From contig CM052362.1 of assembly GCA_028551475.1 (NCBI GenBank), positions 15,926,521-15,990,520 on the forward strand: a stretch of DNA of 64,000 nucleotides. The letters are read 5' to 3'. A program made the translations under genes and the position numbers. The first letter of the stretch is position 1; every line of letters begins with the position of its first letter. Positions 12,424-24,297 of this stretch are shown here, piece after piece. Under the pieces are notes generated by a model that did not search any database, was not told the origin of the DNA, and saw only the letters and a program-made list of their open reading frames with translations. This stretch comes from Casuarina equisetifolia. Its lineage: Eukaryota > Streptophyta > Magnoliopsida > Fagales > Casuarinaceae.

Positions 12424-15381
12424 ATGCCACTGCTTCCTCGTCCTCCTTCTTCTTCATCTTCTTCTTCTGCAAATCCCAGCTTCACTCTCTTCTCGACCCC
12501 TCACAACCCTCATTCCCTTCCCAAGTTCTCCTTCAAAATACCTATTACACCCCTTCACTCTTATCTCACCATAACCTCATGTTCTTCCCAAGACCCGGCC
12601 ACTCCGCTCCTCGAGCAAGAGTCATCGTCCCTTACCAAAGAGAACGCCAACGACTTCGACTCCGGGAACAAATTTCTCGTGGTTCGCCGACCGGTGATGG
12701 AGTTTCCTGGGGACGACTGGGAGAAGGAGAGTGACGACGAGGACGAAGGTTTGGAGAGGTCTTCGGCCATCGATGCTGGGCTCACGGAGTTCGCCAAGAA
12801 GATGCCTATATTCGAGCCGGAGAGAGTGGAGGGCTCACAAGGAACGAAGAAGAGGCCACTCGAAGTGAACTTGGACTTGGCGCTTTACAGGGCTAAGGTT
12901 TTGACGAGGAGTTACCGTTACGAAGAAGCAGAAGAAATACTTAGTAAGGTGAGTGATAAATTAACACTTCCTGTGACACGTCAAATACTTAATCAAAATA
13001 AATATTATAGAGTTGAGTCAGTCTTTGAGCTAGAATCATCTCTTCCAGATTTATTTTCTAATTTTTTTAGGCCAAATCCCTTAATCAAGGCTCTAGTAGT
13101 CTGGTCATTTGGTTATCTTGGTTGCTGCATCCACGTTAAATTCTGAATTTGTGGGTTTTGTTTACAAGTGTTTATATTATTGGCCGGAAGATGGGCGGGT
13201 GTATGTGGCTTTAGGGAAGATATATAGTAAGCAATCGAGAATGGCGGATGCTAGAACTGTGTATGAGAAAGGTTGCCAGGCTACACAAGGAGAAAATCCC
13301 TACATTTGGCAGGTATTCACTTTTTGATTCTGTTGTTGCAACGTGACTTGCATTATATGCATTGCTCATATTAATTTTCTTCCTCTTAGATAATAGTGAT
13401 GATATACGACGTTGTGCTTGTCTAGGAGTATTTTAGTCAGCTACTGTCTTTACGTGGTGATGTAAAATGTAGGATTAGTTTTAGGAACAATTTTCAATCT
13501 GCAACAGTAAAGTTCAGCCTCTTTTGTTTCTCTTATCCAGTGTTCTACGTTATTATCTTGAAGATTCAGGGTGTATCAAGATTTAGTCATGCATTTACGA
13601 AACATAGATCATAATGAATTTTTTTTCTTTGATGAATATGTAAGTTTATTTATTGGAAAATAAGAAATTATAAAAGTTTAGTGACATATCTTAGTATTAT
13701 AATTCATCTAAGAGAAAATTGAATTTGAAATCTTCCAACTATGATATAATAAAATATTCGCCTAAATTGGTTTAATATTTTTAAATGAAGATGTTTTTCC
13801 ACTTGCTACTTTAACAATTTTAACCAATAAAATGGACATTTCAACAGTCTTATTTTGATAAGTCTAAAATTATTTCTTAATTTTCAACATGAGATAATTC
13901 TCAAGTCAGTTTTGTTAATAGGTCGGACTTCGCAATTTTGCCCGCGCTGGTACATGACACTGGTGGGCTTCTATGGAATAGTATGCCTTAATTCATGGAA
14001 TGATTTTAAAGTTTTCTTTAATTCCTGTCCGTTGACCAGGCACACCAATGCGAGCATCCGAAAGGAAGCATTGTGTTAGCCGTAATAAATTACAAGTGCA
14101 GGGATGATATGTTTCCTTGAGATTGATTTGTTAAATTTAGTTCCCTTTTGACTTTCTTTGACATTGTGAGTCACCAAGTGCATGTTCGCTTGGAACAGTG
14201 CTGGGCTGTTCTGGAAAATAAGATGGGAAACACCAGGAGAGCAAGGGAATTATTTGATGCAGCAACGGTTGCCAATAAAAGACACATTGCCGCCTGGCAT
14301 GGTTGGGCAGTTCTTGAGCTAAAACAGGGAAATATCAAGAAAGCGAGGCAGCTTCTGGGTAAAGGTTTAAAATTTTGTGGTGGAAATGAGTACGTATACC
14401 AAACGCTTGCAAGGCTTGAAGCTAAAGCAAATCGCTATGAGCAGGCCAGGTATTTGTTCTGTCAGGCCACAAAGTGTAACCCCAAAAGCTGTGCTAGTTG
14501 GCTTGTAAGTCTTGACTGTCCAATCTGTAGGCTTTTCCATATTGCATTGACTTTCCGTGACATCATGTGAGCTCACTGAGGTAATTTTTCATGAACTCGC
14601 TGAATACTCTGATGAAGGCATGGGCACAACTGGAGATTCAACAAGAAAACAACGGTGCTGCTTGGAGGCTATTTGAGGTGAGTTTTACTTATTACCGTGA
14701 AATGTATTTGTTATCGGTGTCATTTACTACTAGCAACATGGCAAGCAGAAAACAGCGTATGACCTTGTGGCCAGCTCTACATTAAGGAAGTGTTGATTCG
14801 TCTTCTTTTTTACTTTATGTCCTTTTGTTCAGTCAAGTGCTTCTTACTTATACCTCATTGATTGCCATCGTTGATTCTTCTTTAAATATGCAGAAAGCAG
14901 TCCAAGCTAGTCCCAAGAATAGGTTTGCATGGCATGCATGGGGAGTCTTTGAAGCTAATGTGGGAAATATAGACAAGGGGAAAAAACTTTTAAAGATAGG
15001 CCATGCACTGAATCCCAGGGATCCGGTACTCCTTCAGTCTCTTGCTTTATTGGAATATAAACACTCATCTACAAATCTTGCTCGAGTGCTGTTCAGGAGA
15101 GCATCTGAATTGGATCCAAGGCACCAACCAGTGTGGGTTGTAAGTAACATCTCACGTTACAAAGATTTGTGTGGCATCCCTGATTCGGTTTCTTGTTCTA
15201 TCTCATTCTGCCAATATGCTTAGTTATAGGTTCGGCATAAATGAAACAAGCAAATTGAGACATATAATTGATTACATTTCTTTTATACCTCTGCCTCTGT
15301 CTTATCCAAAGATTGAGTTATTGGATTGTGCTAGGGTCTTATCAACTTGAGACAAAAAACAGAATATTGCCCTCCCCACCA

Positions 15382-15412
<31 letters not shown>

Positions 15413-16733
15413 ATAAAAACAAAAAAAGAAGAAGAAGAAGAAAGAAAGAGAAATGATAAGGATCAAGAACCAGAGCATCAAATGTATGGGAGTATCTTCA
15501 ATTCCATTCCATATTACATGGTTGTCTAATTGAAAGCTGATCGATTATCTCTGTACATCCCTTCTGTAACGATGCAGTTTTTTTTTAATTCTAAGTAGTA
15601 TTGTTTTTCCTTTTCATGTTTGGATTGATTTTTCCCTGCCATGTCATGATATAGTAGCATGCAAAATTGCATCCATCCTTTATGAACCCGCAGGCAAACT
15701 GATAAATGATGTGATTCTGTTTAGGCTTGGGGATGGATGGAATGGAAAGAAGGGAACATTGTAAAGGCAAGGGAATTATACCAAAGAGTACTGTCAATTG
15801 ACTCTGGCAGTGAAAGTGCAGCACGATGTCTTCAGGTAATTAGATCATGTAGTAAAGTAGGAGAGAGACGGATATTGTAGGAACTTAATCTTCATGTCAC
15901 TTAGTTTATACTAACCAAAAATAAAAATTGCAGGCTTGGGGTGTTCTAGAACAAAGAGTTGGTAATTTAACAGCAGCGAGAAGATTATTTAGGTCCTCAC
16001 TGAATATAAATTCGCAGAGTTACGTGACATGGATGACATGGGCATCATTTGAGGAGAAACAAGGCAATCCTGTGCGTGCTGAGGAAATCCGAAACCTCTA
16101 TTTTCAGCAGGTCAGCAATTGCTATCATATAGTGATGACAGTTTTAATTTCCTACCATACAGGCACTTATCTTAATTGACCCAGGTCAGCCATTCAATCT
16201 GCCAATCAACTATTGTACTTTCTGTTCCTGGAAATGGAGATTCAACTAGGAAAATGCCTTGTAATAGTAGTTAGGTTCAGTTCTTGGGAAATTATATCAC
16301 TTCTAAAATACTAAGTCAATTTTGGTTGAATGGACAGCGTACTGAAGTTGTGGATGATGCTTCTTGGGTAATGGGATTCTTAGATATCATCGACCCAGCA
16401 ATCGACAGCATAAAGAGGCTCTTGAAGCTGGACCAGGAGTCATTCTTCAAGGCAAAAGATTCTTTGAAGAAGATACCAGAAATCGATGGAAGTAGCAGTG
16501 GCGACGAGTCAGTTGGTCCCTACTCTGTCTTCGTACAAGGCGAAGACATGGAAGGTGGAATGGGAATGGACTTGGACACTTTTATCTGTGAAAGGTTGTC
16601 CCTGGACCCGTCCAAGCTCGATGTTCAGCTGGAATCATCTAAGGCTCTTGCGACCAAGAGAACTAGACCTCCTGGAAGAACTTGGAGAACAGAAAACAGA
16701 ACTACCACAATATCACCCACGGCCGAAGTTTAA
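12424..16733 (+). CDS. HCF107: HCF107/Mbb1-like chloroplast RNA-binding HAT/TPR protein, 8 exons
   Basis: Plastid RNA-binding protein related to Arabidopsis HCF107 and Chlamydomonas Mbb1, which protect and process transcripts of the psbB gene cluster (psbH 5' ends) and so are needed for photosystem II. Exons, all phase zero: 12424-12948, 13169-13312, 14199-14504, 14618-14677, 14894-15139, 15725-15835, 15934-16110, 16338-16733; 654 aa, close to the 652 aa I recall for Arabidopsis. Residues 1-60 are Ser/Pro-rich and lack acids, as expected of a transit peptide, followed by an acidic linker. From about residue 160 to 560 come tandem HAT/RTPR repeats with the recurring AW-WA-E--GN---AR pattern, for example ARELFDAATVANKRHIAAWH, ALNPRDPVLLQSLALLEYKH and LNINSQSYVTWMTWA. 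The C-terminal exon begins RTEVVDDASWVMGFLDIIDP, strongly conserved in the family. First ATG of the open frame taken as start. Confidence 0.94.
15382..15456 (+). repeat. C21 homopolymer followed by A-rich and GAA-type microsatellite
   Basis: A run of 21 C at 15382-15402 is followed by 11 A and then an imperfect AAG/GAA repeat to about 15450. It lies inside the fifth intron of the HCF107-like gene. Runs like this are polymorphic and prone to sequencing error. Confidence 0.9.
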
Positions 16734-17708
16734 CAAATTCAAGATGGCTAAGTAAATATACCCATTTCATCCTGCTTGTTTAGTGTGGAAGAAGCATATC
16801 TATTGTTAAACAGGATTAACTACTTTAAAGAAAGTCGCACAGAATCCGTGCACTACAGTCATAATGTACGTCAGCAATATTCATTGTGTATATTTTCTGT
16901 ATTACTACACCATAAAAACTAACAAAAGATCATAATCCAAGTTTTTGGGTTTTTATCTCCATTGTTTCGTTTTCTGTATCTGCATCATCAAATAAAAGAT
17001 CCATCTATGCAACTATTAACGTCTGACTATACAAGGATAATGCATAGTACATATCAGTTGAGTATGAAGCATTATCTGGAGTATAGGATTAGGAGAGGGT
17101 GTAGGTGATCTCTTCGTATCCGTCTCTTTCCAGCTGCTAAGCTATTTAAGATGTCGTGTTTGTTGGGAGTTTTAAGTGAATAGGTTATAGAATATGGGCT
17201 ATGAGCACAATGAAAACGTGACTGACCAAGTGTTGATGTATTCAACTAACTTTAGGAACAAACAAAATCAATAAAATCAAATCTTTCGAGCTCCAATCTA
17301 CTATGCATTCTTCTTACCTTTTTCCCTTTTGATTAATGTGCCACTTATATCAGAACGGTTTTTTTCCTTAATCACCCTCTTTTTTTCAGCAGAGAAGCGG
17401 AATTTGGCGCTTTTCACAAGGTCTTCCATCCCTTGTTTCTCCGCCATTGATCGGGGCTCCCTGTTTCTTCTTGGTTGCTCATCACGTCTTTACCACATCT
17501 CCGCCACACTCTTCATCTACCGATGGTACCAATTCAACAGAGATTACGAGCCTCTTTAAACTTTTTCGTCCATGGGGTTTTCTCGTCAAGCTCTGCTGTC
17601 CGAGCTTCCAAAATACACGTCAAACTCAAAACTCGGCAAGTTTGTTATGCCCATCTCTGGCATTACATATTTTCAAAATATTCAGTCTTTTCTTTTCTAT
17701 CGCCTAAA
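16734..17708. other. 3' flank of the HCF107-like gene and spacer; possible orphan exon at its right end
   Basis: The first few hundred bases are AT-rich and probably 3' UTR and terminator region. From about 17390 to 17640 the composition changes to GC- and CT-richer, serine-rich-coding sequence. An open frame from the ATG at 17523 reads MVPIQQRLRASLNFF and then GVFSSSSAVRASKIHVKLK, which looks like an organelle-targeting N-terminus. No partner exons are visible, because an LTR element starts at about 17709. I do not recognise the protein. Confidence 0.3.
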
Positions 17709-19061
17709 TGTCATAGCCTAACCATTTTCCAAAAATGTGCGGCACCTAAACCGTGCACAGGTCCAAGTCAACCTTTCCTAATAAGCTTTGGACATAGATT
17801 AGAACTAGTGTCATCTCTTTATTCACGAGGGGAAGCATAAGAGGAGTTTATATAGCTAGATCTACACTATCCATTTTTCAAACCTCCCCTTATTACATCC
17901 TTTTCACACAAACGTCAACCTTTGCATCTTGCCACTCTTTTGTAGCTATGTGCCTTAGCCATTCAGCCTTGGGCTTCATTAATCATAGGTGCATCTCCCA
18001 TACACCTCATCATAATACATCATGGCAGCCTCAAGTTTCATGCTATTTGGTTGCCTACTATATTACTAACATTGGTGGATCATATCAAGTATCGCATTCT
18101 CCCTCACTTATTTTTGCAACACCCTTGGCATAGCCTTAAGCATAACCTTCTCATGCTTAGTTGTGCCTTCCTACCTATTTTTTCAAAGTTGGTTGTCTTC
18201 AATTTGCCATGAATGTGTTATCCTTTTGAATGCATGAACCCTTATATAAACACTCACACAAGTTTAGGGTAAAGTACCTCCTTGACATTTATCATCATCA
18301 CATTTCTCTTTGTAGCGCTTGGCGTAGGCCCCTAATGTTCACCAAGACCTTCTATATATGATGTGGGAGAGGAGAAATTTCTCTTGATCCTTAATCTAGC
18401 CATCACCAACTCTACATGCTTCTTTATGAATGATAGCAACACCCCCCCTCTTTAAAAAAAAAAAAAATGCTTGGTCCCTTTCCTAAGCCTTTTCACCTTA
18501 AATATCTTGGTAAGTGAGGCATCTCACCCCAAATAATTTGGCCCATAGGGCATTCTACCCTGGTAACCTAGCAAGTAAGGCACACATCTTAGCAACTTCA
18601 CACATGATGAATTCTATCTTTGGAAGCTTTATTACTCTACATCATTCTAAGCGTTCCATTTTTTAAGAATACTACCCTTGGTGGATCCTAATAACTCTTA
18701 TCTCGATGTAGAGGAACATCCTTTCTACACCAACATTTCCTTTTATTGTTAGGTTTTTCTCATCATGGTTCAACCTTTCACTCATAACAAACTTGGCCTC
18801 TAGCAACTTTGAGTTGCACTACTTCACACTAGATGTAAAGGTATCTCCTCTTTATGCACTAGTATCCTAACACTATTGGGTTTTCCTTTAGTTTGATAGG
18901 TGGTTTAACTTGGTCAACCTCTTCAACCCCCTTATATGGTGCCCAAAATACACAAACATCACAAGGATCTTGCTTTTCCTGCTTGGTATCCCATATCTTA
19001 AGGCCAATACTAACAGTTTTAACCTAACTAGCCATTTTTTTTAGTTAGATGAGTTTTAAGA

Positions 19062-20307
19062 TGTTCGGTGAAATTCTAAATGCAAGTGAACATGTCGAAC
19101 AAATAATATAATGATTAGAAGGATATCATCCCACAGAGATTGGTGATTACGAGACCAACTAATTACTAATGGTGAATAACTCCTAGAATTTATCTAATAA
19201 ATTCAAATGATAAATGATAGATTAACTAATTAAATGTAAGAAAACTAAATACATAAAATATGTTAGAGCATATAATTTCACCATAACTATAAGGTATTAA
19301 TGTAGATTATTTATGCTTACAAAAGGGATAATATCTATGTGATGGTGGAACTTCCTAATTTATTTACTATCCTATGTTTAGGTATAGCAAACCTACTTAG
19401 TTTATTAATTCACTATATCTCTATATGTGAATTGAAACAAACTAAAGCATTAGGATCTATGAATATTCCCAGTTTACACCGAAAGCCACACAAATAATAT
19501 GATATATGTCTATCCATATTTAATTTATGGTTATACATTACAAGAAGCAACTGCATATCATCTCCTGTCGACCTTAAACATGCAAATCATATCATTCAAA
19601 TGGTAGCTAATCACTTAAAAGCATTAAACATAATAATATGCAACTTCACATAAATAAAATATCTTGCAAAACATAACAACCATAAGATTTATACCATCAT
19701 AATTAGGTTACATCATAGCTCTAACAAAAGTAAACTAAAACATAAAGAAATAATGAGGAAGAACAATAATAAGAAACAAAGAAAGGCATCTTAAATCCAA
19801 AAATAATAAGTTTGTCACCTATTTTGTCTTTTCTTCAAGAAAACCTTGAATTCTTAGTCTCTCTCTTGAGTTGTGCTCCATTTCCTCCCCCCTTGTTTTG
19901 CTTCTTCTCTTCTTTTAAATAGAGTTTTGAGTTTAGACCTTATCCCAGTAGAAGTCGATTTTGGATACCTAAAACAATTGGGTTTTGAACTTCTAAATTA
20001 ATTGAAATTTAAACTCCTAACATGACTAGGTTTTCTATTTATTTAGAAAACCTAACAACAATAGAAAATCTAATAACAATCATCCAAAGCCCAAGCCCAT
20101 CTTAACTCTCTTGATCTTGATATTACGATTTTTCTACACAATGAGTATTAGGTTCTCCATGTTCATCCCTTTTCTCCTTACCTCATTGTGCTACATAAAC
20201 AAGATAAATTTAGGTAAATAAAAAGGAGTTCAAATGTTTTCTCACAATTATTAAAGTTATTTATTACCTAAAATAGGTAAAATAATTCTATAAAAATAGA
20301 GTTATCA
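19062..20307. mobile_element. Solo LTR, copy 1, with 5-bp target duplication
   Basis: A 1246-bp unit starting TGTTCGGTGAAA and ending AGAGTTATCA, bounded by perfect TAAGA direct repeats at 19057-19061 and 20308-20312. TG..CA ends, a 5-bp duplication and no internal region mark a solo LTR left by recombination between the LTRs of one element. A second copy lies at 41836-43220. It sits inside the gene-less LTR element at 17709-21871 and is therefore younger than it. The family (copia or gypsy) cannot be told from the LTR alone, so strand is left open. Confidence 0.85.
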
Positions 20308-21152
20308 TAAGACCTTTATAACCACTTATCCTTTCATGCTTACCTAGATTTTTGCCTTGCCTGGCTTACTTAGCCCCTTTAATGCCTTAGTTTGGCTATA
20401 CCTCATCAAGTTCTTTTGTTGGACCTTATCATTTACGACACCTTCACTCCTTTGCTTAGCCCTCTCTTAGGACAAAGGAACTCCCATATGAACCCATACC
20501 AAAGATTGTGCAGAGGTTTTTGCTTGAAAGTATTGATGTTGCCAAGAACCAGGGTCTCCTTGGTTGGTTTTACTATCAAACCTTCTTCTCAAAGGCCCTT
20601 CATGGTTCCTTCTACAGCTTTGTTCCTTTCAAAACACACAAGTCCCTTACAAGACCTTTGTATCCTTCTCTTTAGGAATGTTGATTGGTTATGGGCTAGG
20701 TAACTCCTCGTAGCTCTTATTTTCTTTCTAAGGAGCATAAGGCCTTAAAATAGTTATGCTTTGATACCATAACTATCACAACTCACTCATTTTTTCTCGA
20801 ACATTGCATAAGTCTAGGCCAACCTTTCCTTATAAGCCTTAGATATAGATTAGAGCTAGAATCATCTATTTATTCATAAGAGAAAAGTCCAAGAAGGGTT
20901 TACAAAGATAGATCTATACTACATATTCCCCAAATCTCCCCTTGGTACAAAAGAACTTCCCTAAGGGACTTATAAGTTCTTTCACTTTAATGACCAATTG
21001 CTCATTATCCCAAGCTTTTATTGTTTTCTCTTTGAGATAGCCTTGGTGTGCCTTTTGTATAGTCATGGGTTAGCTTTTCCTTAAGTGGACAAGCTCCTAT
21101 ATGAACACCTACCTAAATGAAGTTGAGAGGACTAACTCAGATCAACCTTATC

Positions 21153-21187
21153 CTCTTTTAAGAGACTCTTTTAAGAGACTCTTTTAA
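21153..21187. repeat. Short palindromic tandem repeat
   Basis: About three copies of a 13-base unit (CTCTTTTAAGAGA) lie head to tail within the right LTR of the gene-less element. Each unit is itself close to a palindrome. Confidence 0.75.
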
Positions 21188-21871
21188 ATAGGCTAGCCTA
21201 TCTTCTCTTCCTAACAATTAACCTTTTTCCCAAGGTGACTAGTAGGCATCTCAATGGCTAGTGCCTTAAAAGGCATTCAAATAGTTTGATGATTCCCAAT
21301 GCTTTTATTAAGGACCCTTTACCTTTTCCTAAGTGGGTCTCAACGGCCTACTTAAACTTTCTTGAATGGTAGGGCTATGCCATGTGTCACTTCTTCAACA
21401 ACTTCATTTGAATCCCAATAGCTATAAGATTTACTCTAAGCACCTGGGAACTCAAATGAACCACTTCATTGTAGTTGTCCTTCTAATGCCAACCGTTTAG
21501 CCTATATACTTACTATTGCATGTGTATATGCCTATACTACTTGCTCTTTACCTCCTGGCACTCTTGTCCCTGCATGCCACTACCTCTTAGGCTACACACT
21601 TAAGGGTGTGCCATAATCTTGTCTTGTATTGTGTGTGTTTGTCTCCCACTTCAACCTTAACCACACCTTTATCACTTGATCCTTGATCTATATGTCTTGG
21701 CACTTTCTTGCACCTATATGCCTCAACTTTCATCACTAAGCCTTGGCCTTCATCAATCATAGGTGCATCTCCCACACACTTTGTTGTATCACATAATAAC
21801 AAACTCAAGTCTTTCACTCTTTTAGTTACCTGCTGCATTGGTAACACTTGTGGATCACACCAGACATTACA

Positions 21872-23702
21872 TAACGGCACTTATCACCATATACTAGTCA
21901 AAAAAGGCATTTTTACATAGAATGACAGTATAAACTTAAAACCCTATGATATTATGTGGAAAAACTCATTTTTTTATAAAATATATTTTTCATGTGATAC
22001 TTAACATGCCTGTTTGCCTTAAGTGTATGACAATACTTCTTATGAAAATCTTTATCCTCAAGTAAAGAAATGGAAGATTGAATTTAAACCTTAATGAACT
22101 TCTTAGTAATGTGGATTAAACATCCACATCATGACATGCCATCTTATGCCCATGTTTGTTCTTACTCCAAACTCATTATCATATGATGATTTTGTTATCA
22201 GGACAATTATTCTATTCTATAAGAGAATAGAAACATGTAAACGAAAAGATTTCCATTGGACTTTTCTTGTCCTTTTACACATTTTTTTCCTCCTTCCTTA
22301 TAGGTGTTTTACCCATACTACAAGGAGTCCCAAAGGTCTCCTCATAGCTTTCATGTGCTTTGGTGTTAAGATATTTAATTTATATATTTTTTATGATGGA
22401 TTCTAACTTATGAGACAATTTTTGTTTATTTACTCATAACAATGCATTTATTTAACTAGATTATGTAGAGTTTACAAGGTAATTAAGGAGTCCATAAATC
22501 TATTGTCTAGCCCACAAATTGGATAGTTAAATCCTTGTTGTGAGGGCTAAAAAAAGGCTAAAGTGTGCATGCCTAACGCATGAGATTAGCCTAAATAGGT
22601 AAGGAAAGACTACCAAGTGCATGCATGATTGCAAGAATCTCCTTAAGTATGCATAATGTCATATTAATGAAGGTTATAAAAGCTTCACATAACTAATTTG
22701 GTCCATCATCGACATAAGACTCAAAGATAGATGGTAAACTAGCATTGTCTTGTAGAATTGAATGTTTTGACAAGCTTTGAAAAATTTGTCACTATGCAAT
22801 CAAACTATATTAGGGAGATGTTGGAGAGGAGAGGATGTTATTTTAACAGTTGAATAAGAATCTAAGAGGAAAACCAAGAACTCATAACCAACCATACTAA
22901 AAAATCAGAACACCACTTGTTTGTCTCCTTGATTTTAACTAGTTCTCATTGAATATTTTTCTATGCTTTTCTTACCCTGTGTGGCTTATTGTTACAAGTA
23001 TTTCCAATTAGTAGTTCTATGTAAAGACCTATGGTTGAATTTCTTATATTTTAGATTTATCTAATTAGTCATCTATTGTGTTTTATAATATAATTATTTT
23101 CTACTCTTAAAAATGATTGGATTTGTATTGTAATACTTTATTGTTCATTGTTAATTATTTTAAAGTTTGAGATATTACTACTTGTAAAAGTTATTGAGAT
23201 TAAGAAAACCCTTTAGTTGTTTGTTAAGGTACATGGATTAGGCTAGGAGGCCTAGTCACTTCAGTTTGATGTGTATTACATTTTATGGCTTGTAATCTTT
23301 GTTTTTGTTATTGTACAACTATTTGAAAATTTTGTTATACACTTTGCAACTTACAAATTTTGTTTTTGCATCCTTTTGAAAACTAGTTATGTATAAGCCT
23401 TAACAATTAATTTATGTTCCAAGTATAGAAATCAAGTCACTTATTCTGTTGCTACATAGAAGACATACTTTATGTAGTTTTTACATAGATTTTATTCTTA
23501 TGTTATTCCTAGCTTTGTATTGTTTCAAATTTACTATTGGTGATCAATACATTTTACTTGTCTTTAAGTAAGCCATAGACTATATATCAAGATTATTATT
23601 GGTTATTAGAATTTCTATTTTGGTAGTGTTATACCTATTTTGTTGTACAATTTATAATATTAGAACTTTGGTATTGTCATTGATTACATAACAATGCTTG
23701 TA
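21872..23702. other. AT-rich spacer without recognisable genes
   Basis: No coding region, RNA gene or complete element is visible. It is probably decayed transposon sequence between the gene-less LTR element and the tandem duplication at 23703. The open frame at 22131-22406 has no recognisable domain. Confidence 0.4.
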
Positions 23703-23890
23703 CTTGTTGTCTAGTATAATTTAGTTGGGGGACAAAAAATAATTACTAGTTTAATTAGAAACCTATTCCCCCTAAACCCTAAACCCTTGTTGTCTAGTAT
23801 AATTTAGTTGGGGGACAAAAAATAATTACTAGTTTAATTAGAAACCTATTCTCCCCCCCCCCCCCCCCCAAAAAAAAAAAAAAAAAAAAA
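23703..23890 (+). repeat. 67-bp tandem duplication with telomere-like spacer and C17-A21 tract
   Basis: The segment beginning CTTGTTGTCTAGTATAATTT occurs at 23703 and again at 23786, a period of 83 bases; the repeated parts are essentially identical over about 67 bases. The spacer between them contains CCCTAAACCCTAAACCC, two units of the plant telomere repeat plus a partial one. The second copy runs into 17 C (23853-23869) and then 21 A (23870-23890). Confidence 0.85.
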
Positions 23891-24297
23891 CCCAAAACCC
23901 ACACACCTTTCTTAGGCTTCCTTTAGGATCTTATAATTTGTGCATGCTAAAGGTCACAATAATTTCTAAAAAATGAGCTCTACCAACTTGGCAAGTTACT
24001 TGATAAGGAACACTTACTCATCTTTTTTGAGAGACAAGTCCTATGTGAGTGAATCTAATTTTTTGGACTATTATCCTTTCTCATTGGTTGTATAATGCAT
24101 GGGATTACTAGGGTGATATGACTTCTTAAATGAAGCCAAGTGGCCTAATTTCTGTAATACATGAATTAGGCATTAAACTGTACCTAAGTACATAATAAAC
24201 TTTATAAAAATAATAAAAATAATTGTACTTGGTATACTAAACACCTTTTGGCTTTGTATTAAGAGTCAAAGTTTGCATGATAACCAAGCAATATTAT

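Larger units (their letters stand above)
17709..21871 (-). mobile_element. Gene-less LTR retrotransposon (LARD-like), minus strand, with nested solo LTR
   Basis: Two related segments in the same orientation, 17709-18096 and 20774-21871, look like the two LTRs of one element. They share a block about 140 bases long near their left ends (around 17755-17890 and 20815-20950) and another near their right ends (around 17960-18090 and 21735-21868), both with TG..CA-like ends. Inside, a pyrimidine run at 18097-18107 (the complement of a polypurine tract) follows the left LTR, and GCTTTGATACCA at 20758-20769 (complement of an initiator-Met primer-binding site) precedes the right LTR, so the element reads on the minus strand. 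The left LTR lacks about 700 bases present in the right one. I saw no gag or pol. The LTRs are strongly diverged, so the element is old and broken. Outer boundaries are approximate. Confidence 0.55.

Noticed and set aside
12171-12485. 104-codon open frame on the minus strand near the HCF107-like start
   Set aside because: It is the reverse of the serine-rich transit-peptide region and has no support of its own.
20392-20703. 103-codon open frame inside the gene-less LTR element
   Set aside because: No gag or pol motif and a composition like the surrounding non-coding sequence.
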